Assembly: GCF_001676615.1 (NCBI RefSeq)
Contig: NZ_LYXZ01000038.1
Location: 1 to 64,000, forward strand
Origin: Labrys sp. WJW
Lineage (GTDB): Bacteria; Pseudomonadota; Alphaproteobacteria; Rhizobiales; Labraceae
DNA: 64,000 bases
Direction of reading: 5' to 3'
Shown: positions 61,827 through 64,000 of the stretch, piece after piece
Layout: each line of letters starts with the position of its first letter
Numbering within the stretch: the stretch's first letter is position 1
Notes under the pieces: generated by a model
Told to the model about the DNA's origin: nothing
Databases searched by the model: none
The model's input: only the letters and a program-made list of their open reading frames with translations
Position numbers and translations under genes: made by a program

Positions 61827-62606
61827 TCACAGGGATTCGACGTTGCCGTCGACGCCCAGGGACTGGCCGGAGATGTTGATCCCGGCCGGTGACAGCAGGA
61901 AGAGCACCATCGCCGCGACGTCCTCCGGGCCCGTCATCCGGCGCAGCGAGATGCGATCGAGATATTGCTTCTCCATCGCCTCATAGGGCACGCCGACCTG
62001 CGCGGCGCGATCGCGGATCACCCCTTCCATGCGTGGCCCGCGGATGATGCCGGGCAGGATGGCATTGACGCGGATACCCGAGGGACCGAGTTCCTTGGCA
62101 AGGCTCTGGGTGAAGCCGATCACACCCCATTTGGCGGCCGAATAGGGCGTGCGATAGGCATAGCCATAGCGCCCCGCCGCCGAGGACAGGTTGACGATGG
62201 CGCCGTCGCCGGCCTGCTTGAGCAGGGGCACGCCATGATGGGTGCACAGGAACTGGCCGGTGAGGCAGATATCGATGGTGCGGCGCCAGTCGGCGGGCGC
62301 GATCTCCTCGACGCCGCCGGTCGGCCCGGCGATGCCGGCATTGTTGATGAGGGCATCAAGACCGCCGAGCCCTGCTTTCACCTCGTCGAACAGCCTGGCG
62401 ACCGCCTCTTCATCCGACACGTCGCACAGGCTGGCGCCATGTCCGGGATGGGCACTGCGGAAATCTGCCAGATGATGCTCGGCGACATCGCACACATGCA
62501 CCCTGGCGCCGTTGGCGATCAAGAGGTCTGCGATGGCACGGCCGATACCGGAAGCACCGGCAGTGACGAGAACGCGAAGACCAGGTTTTAGGGCAATTCC
62601 GGACAT
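61827..62606 (-). CDS. short-chain dehydrogenase/reductase
   Basis: A 259-residue SDR oxidoreductase: VTAGASGIGRAIADLLIANG (NAD loop), LINNAGIAGPTGG, and the Tyr-Lys pair in YRTPYSAAKWGVIGFTQSLA; C-terminal SGQSLGVDGNVESL. Often such enzymes oxidise a sugar to a lactone or a polyol to a ketose. ATG at 62606 follows AAGGAAA; the ATG at 62627 reads over the spacing to the permease. It lies between the permease (26 bases) and dehydrogenase (30 bases) in one operon. Confidence 0.93.
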   Translation of the reverse strand: MSGIALKPGLRVLVTAGASGIGRAIADLLIANGARVHVCDVAEHHLADFRSAHPGHGASLCDVSDEEAVARLFDEVKAGLGGLDALINNAGIAGPTGGVEEIAPADWRRTIDICLTGQFLCTHHGVPLLKQAGDGAIVNLSSAAGRYGYAYRTPYSAAKWGVIGFTQSLAKELGPSGIRVNAILPGIIRGPRMEGVIRDRAAQVGVPYEAMEKQYLDRISLRRMTGPEDVAAMVLFLLSPAGINISGQSLGVDGNVESL

Positions 62607-62632
62607 TGGTATTTCCTTGGAAAGCAATAGGT

Positions 62633-64000
62633 TCAGGAGTTCTTTTCACGTAAAGTAATAACGGCGCAGAGGACCACGACCCCGTAGAGAATGGCTCGGG
62701 TCGCGTAAGGAAGCGTGGTGCCGGCCAGAAGGGTCTGCAGGGCCGTCAGCAGCAGGACGCCGCCGATCATGCCGATATAGCGCCCTCGCCCACCGGTAAT
62801 CAGCGTTCCGCCCACCACCGCGACGGCGATGGAAGGCAGGAGATAATCATCCCCCATGCCGAGACTCGCCTGGCCGGAGAAGCCGGCGAGAAGGCAGCCG
62901 ACGAGCGCCGCGCAGAAGCCCGAGAGCATGTAGACCTTGACGAGGGTCGCCCCGACGGGAACGCCTGAGAGCTGCGCGGCACGCACGCCATTGCCGATGG
63001 CATAGACACGCCGGCCGAAGGCCGTCCGGCCGAGGAGGACGGTGGCAAGGACGACGAACAGGATGACGAGGGGGACGATCGGCGTCACGCCCATCACCTG
63101 TCCCGTCATGATCCAGCGCAGTCCCGGCGCCGAAAAACCGTCAGGCGTCCCGCCGGAGTATACGAGCGCGAAACCTTGCAGGATGCCGTTCATCGCCAGG
63201 GTCATCACGATCGGCGACAGGCCGAGGGCAACGATACCGAGGCCGTTCACGAGGCCGATGAACGTGCCCATCGCCAAAGCCAGCGGCAGGGCATAGAGCA
63301 TGGCACTGTCCGATCCCTTCATCAGGCCGGCGCTGACGATGCCGCAAAAGGCGATCGTCCACGGCAAGGAGAGGTCGAGGCCGCCGGTGAGGATCACGCT
63401 TCCCTGCCCAAGCGCGAGAATGGCCAGGAAACTCGCCAGCACGATCAGGGAATTGTAGTAGCCCCATGACGCCAGCGTGCTGCCGAGCACGAACTGGCTG
63501 ACCACGAGAACGATGGCAAAGCAGGCAAAGGCCGGGAGGACCGTGCGCAGATCCTCCTGGCGGCGGACCCAGAAACCGGGACGCGCAACACGGGATCGTG
63601 CGGCTTGAGCCGGCTCGGCCGGCAGCCGCAACCGCGTTTCCGGAAGGGACAGCTGGCGCGGCAGACGCCCCTGGCGCCAGGCTGCCAGGCGATGGCTGCT
63701 CAGGCGCAGGGTGCTGGCGAGCACCGATGTGCGCGTGATTGACGCGCCGAGCACCGCCAGGATCAGGATAGTGCCCTCGACCACGGACGAATAGAAGGCC
63801 GGCACGTTGAGGACGAGCAGGATGTTGACCACCATCATCAGCACATAGGCGCCGAAGATGGTGCCGACCGGCCCCCCGCGTCCGCCGCCCAGCAATGTGC
63901 CGCCCACGACCACCGCCGCGAACATCTGCAGCAGCATGGGATTGCCGACCAGCGGGTCGCCCGAGCCGGTCTGCGCGCTGATGAACACGCCGGCCAGCCC
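62633..64000 (-). CDS. fused RbsC-like ABC sugar permease, partial
   Basis: The gene enters the window from base 64000 with an open frame and no start, and ends at 62633. The visible ~455 residues hold the C-terminal part of one BPD_transp_2 (ribose-type) permease (VVGGTLLGGGRGGPVGTIFG and following helices), a basic linker with no helix (about 100-150), and then a complete second permease (GQGSVILTGGLDLSLPWTIA, VVGGTLITGGRGRYIGMIGG). Both copies carry the VVGGTLxxGGRG motif that contacts the ATPase. Two permeases in one chain are unusual; the ATPase and binding protein are expected beyond the window. Confidence 0.9.
   Translation of the reverse strand, partial: GLAGVFISAQTGSGDPLVGNPMLLQMFAAVVVGGTLLGGGRGGPVGTIFGAYVLMMVVNILLVLNVPAFYSSVVEGTILILAVLGASITRTSVLASTLRLSSHRLAAWRQGRLPRQLSLPETRLRLPAEPAQAARSRVARPGFWVRRQEDLRTVLPAFACFAIVLVVSQFVLGSTLASWGYYNSLIVLASFLAILALGQGSVILTGGLDLSLPWTIAFCGIVSAGLMKGSDSAMLYALPLALAMGTFIGLVNGLGIVALGLSPIVMTLAMNGILQGFALVYSGGTPDGFSAPGLRWIMTGQVMGVTPIVPLVILFVVLATVLLGRTAFGRRVYAIGNGVRAAQLSGVPVGATLVKVYMLSGFCAALVGCLLAGFSGQASLGMGDDYLLPSIAVAVVGGTLITGGRGRYIGMIGGVLLLTALQTLLAGTTLPYATRAILYGVVVLCAVITLREKNS

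Overview
The window is high-GC DNA (AT-rich only in promoter gaps) with short intergenic spaces, frequent GTG/TTG starts and many ATGA-type stop/start overlaps. Gene content points to an alphaproteobacterium of the order Hyphomicrobiales (Rhizobiales): sugar-acid dehydratases, a LysE exporter beside a MocR regulator, a BKACE enzyme, an RhtX-type siderophore importer, DUF1236 and DUF883-like small proteins, and dispersed palindromic repeats of a rhizobial type. The genus cannot be fixed from the sequence alone. No rRNA, tRNA, CRISPR array, phage or insertion sequence was recognised.

Layout. 1-3.5 kb: start of an FAD oxidoreductase, trehalose synthesis genes otsB-otsA, and a small protein. 3.5-8.4 kb: LuxR-type regulator, acetylpolyamine amidohydrolase/histone deacetylase-like enzyme, a two-helix membrane protein, a sodium:solute symporter and a DUF1062 protein. 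8.7-14.5 kb: an L-fuconate type catabolic locus (MFS transporter, LacI regulator, L-fuconate dehydratase, a frameshifted SDR, IclR regulator) with clear operator palindromes. 15-20.9 kb: a lipoprotein, an orphan polyamine-type binding protein, a flavin monooxygenase, a hypothetical protein, a LuxR protein with a degenerate receiver, and a TetR regulator. 20.9-29.3 kb: a complete seven-gene Wsp surface-sensing operon (wspA-B-C-D-E-F-R, minus strand) ending in a diguanylate cyclase. 30.1-34.3 kb: ferric-siderophore uptake (TonB receptor, RhtX-type importer, FhuF reductase) with overlapping genes. 35-47.2 kb: AraC and LysR regulators around hyuB-hyuA and a pxpA / biotin carrier / biotin carboxylase / pxpB / pxpC / NCS1 permease series. 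47.5-58.5 kb: mixed housekeeping and small genes, including a second degenerate-receiver LuxR protein. 59-64 kb: a minus-strand operon with a fused ABC sugar permease, SDR, 3-hydroxyacid dehydrogenase, BKACE and SMP-30 lactonase.

The most interesting region is 36.2-47.2 kb. It places an ATP-dependent hydantoinase/oxoprolinase pair next to a five-gene set in which a biotin carrier and a biotin carboxylase are inserted between pxpA and pxpBC. PxpB and PxpC are homologous to the carboxyltransferase domain of urea carboxylase, so the set looks like a split biotin-dependent carboxylase with its own amidohydrolase, probably acting on a cyclic amide or ureide. A second possible new pathway is the 59-64 kb operon, where a lactonase, a 3-hydroxyacid dehydrogenase and a beta-keto acid cleavage enzyme could open a sugar acid through a 3-keto intermediate.
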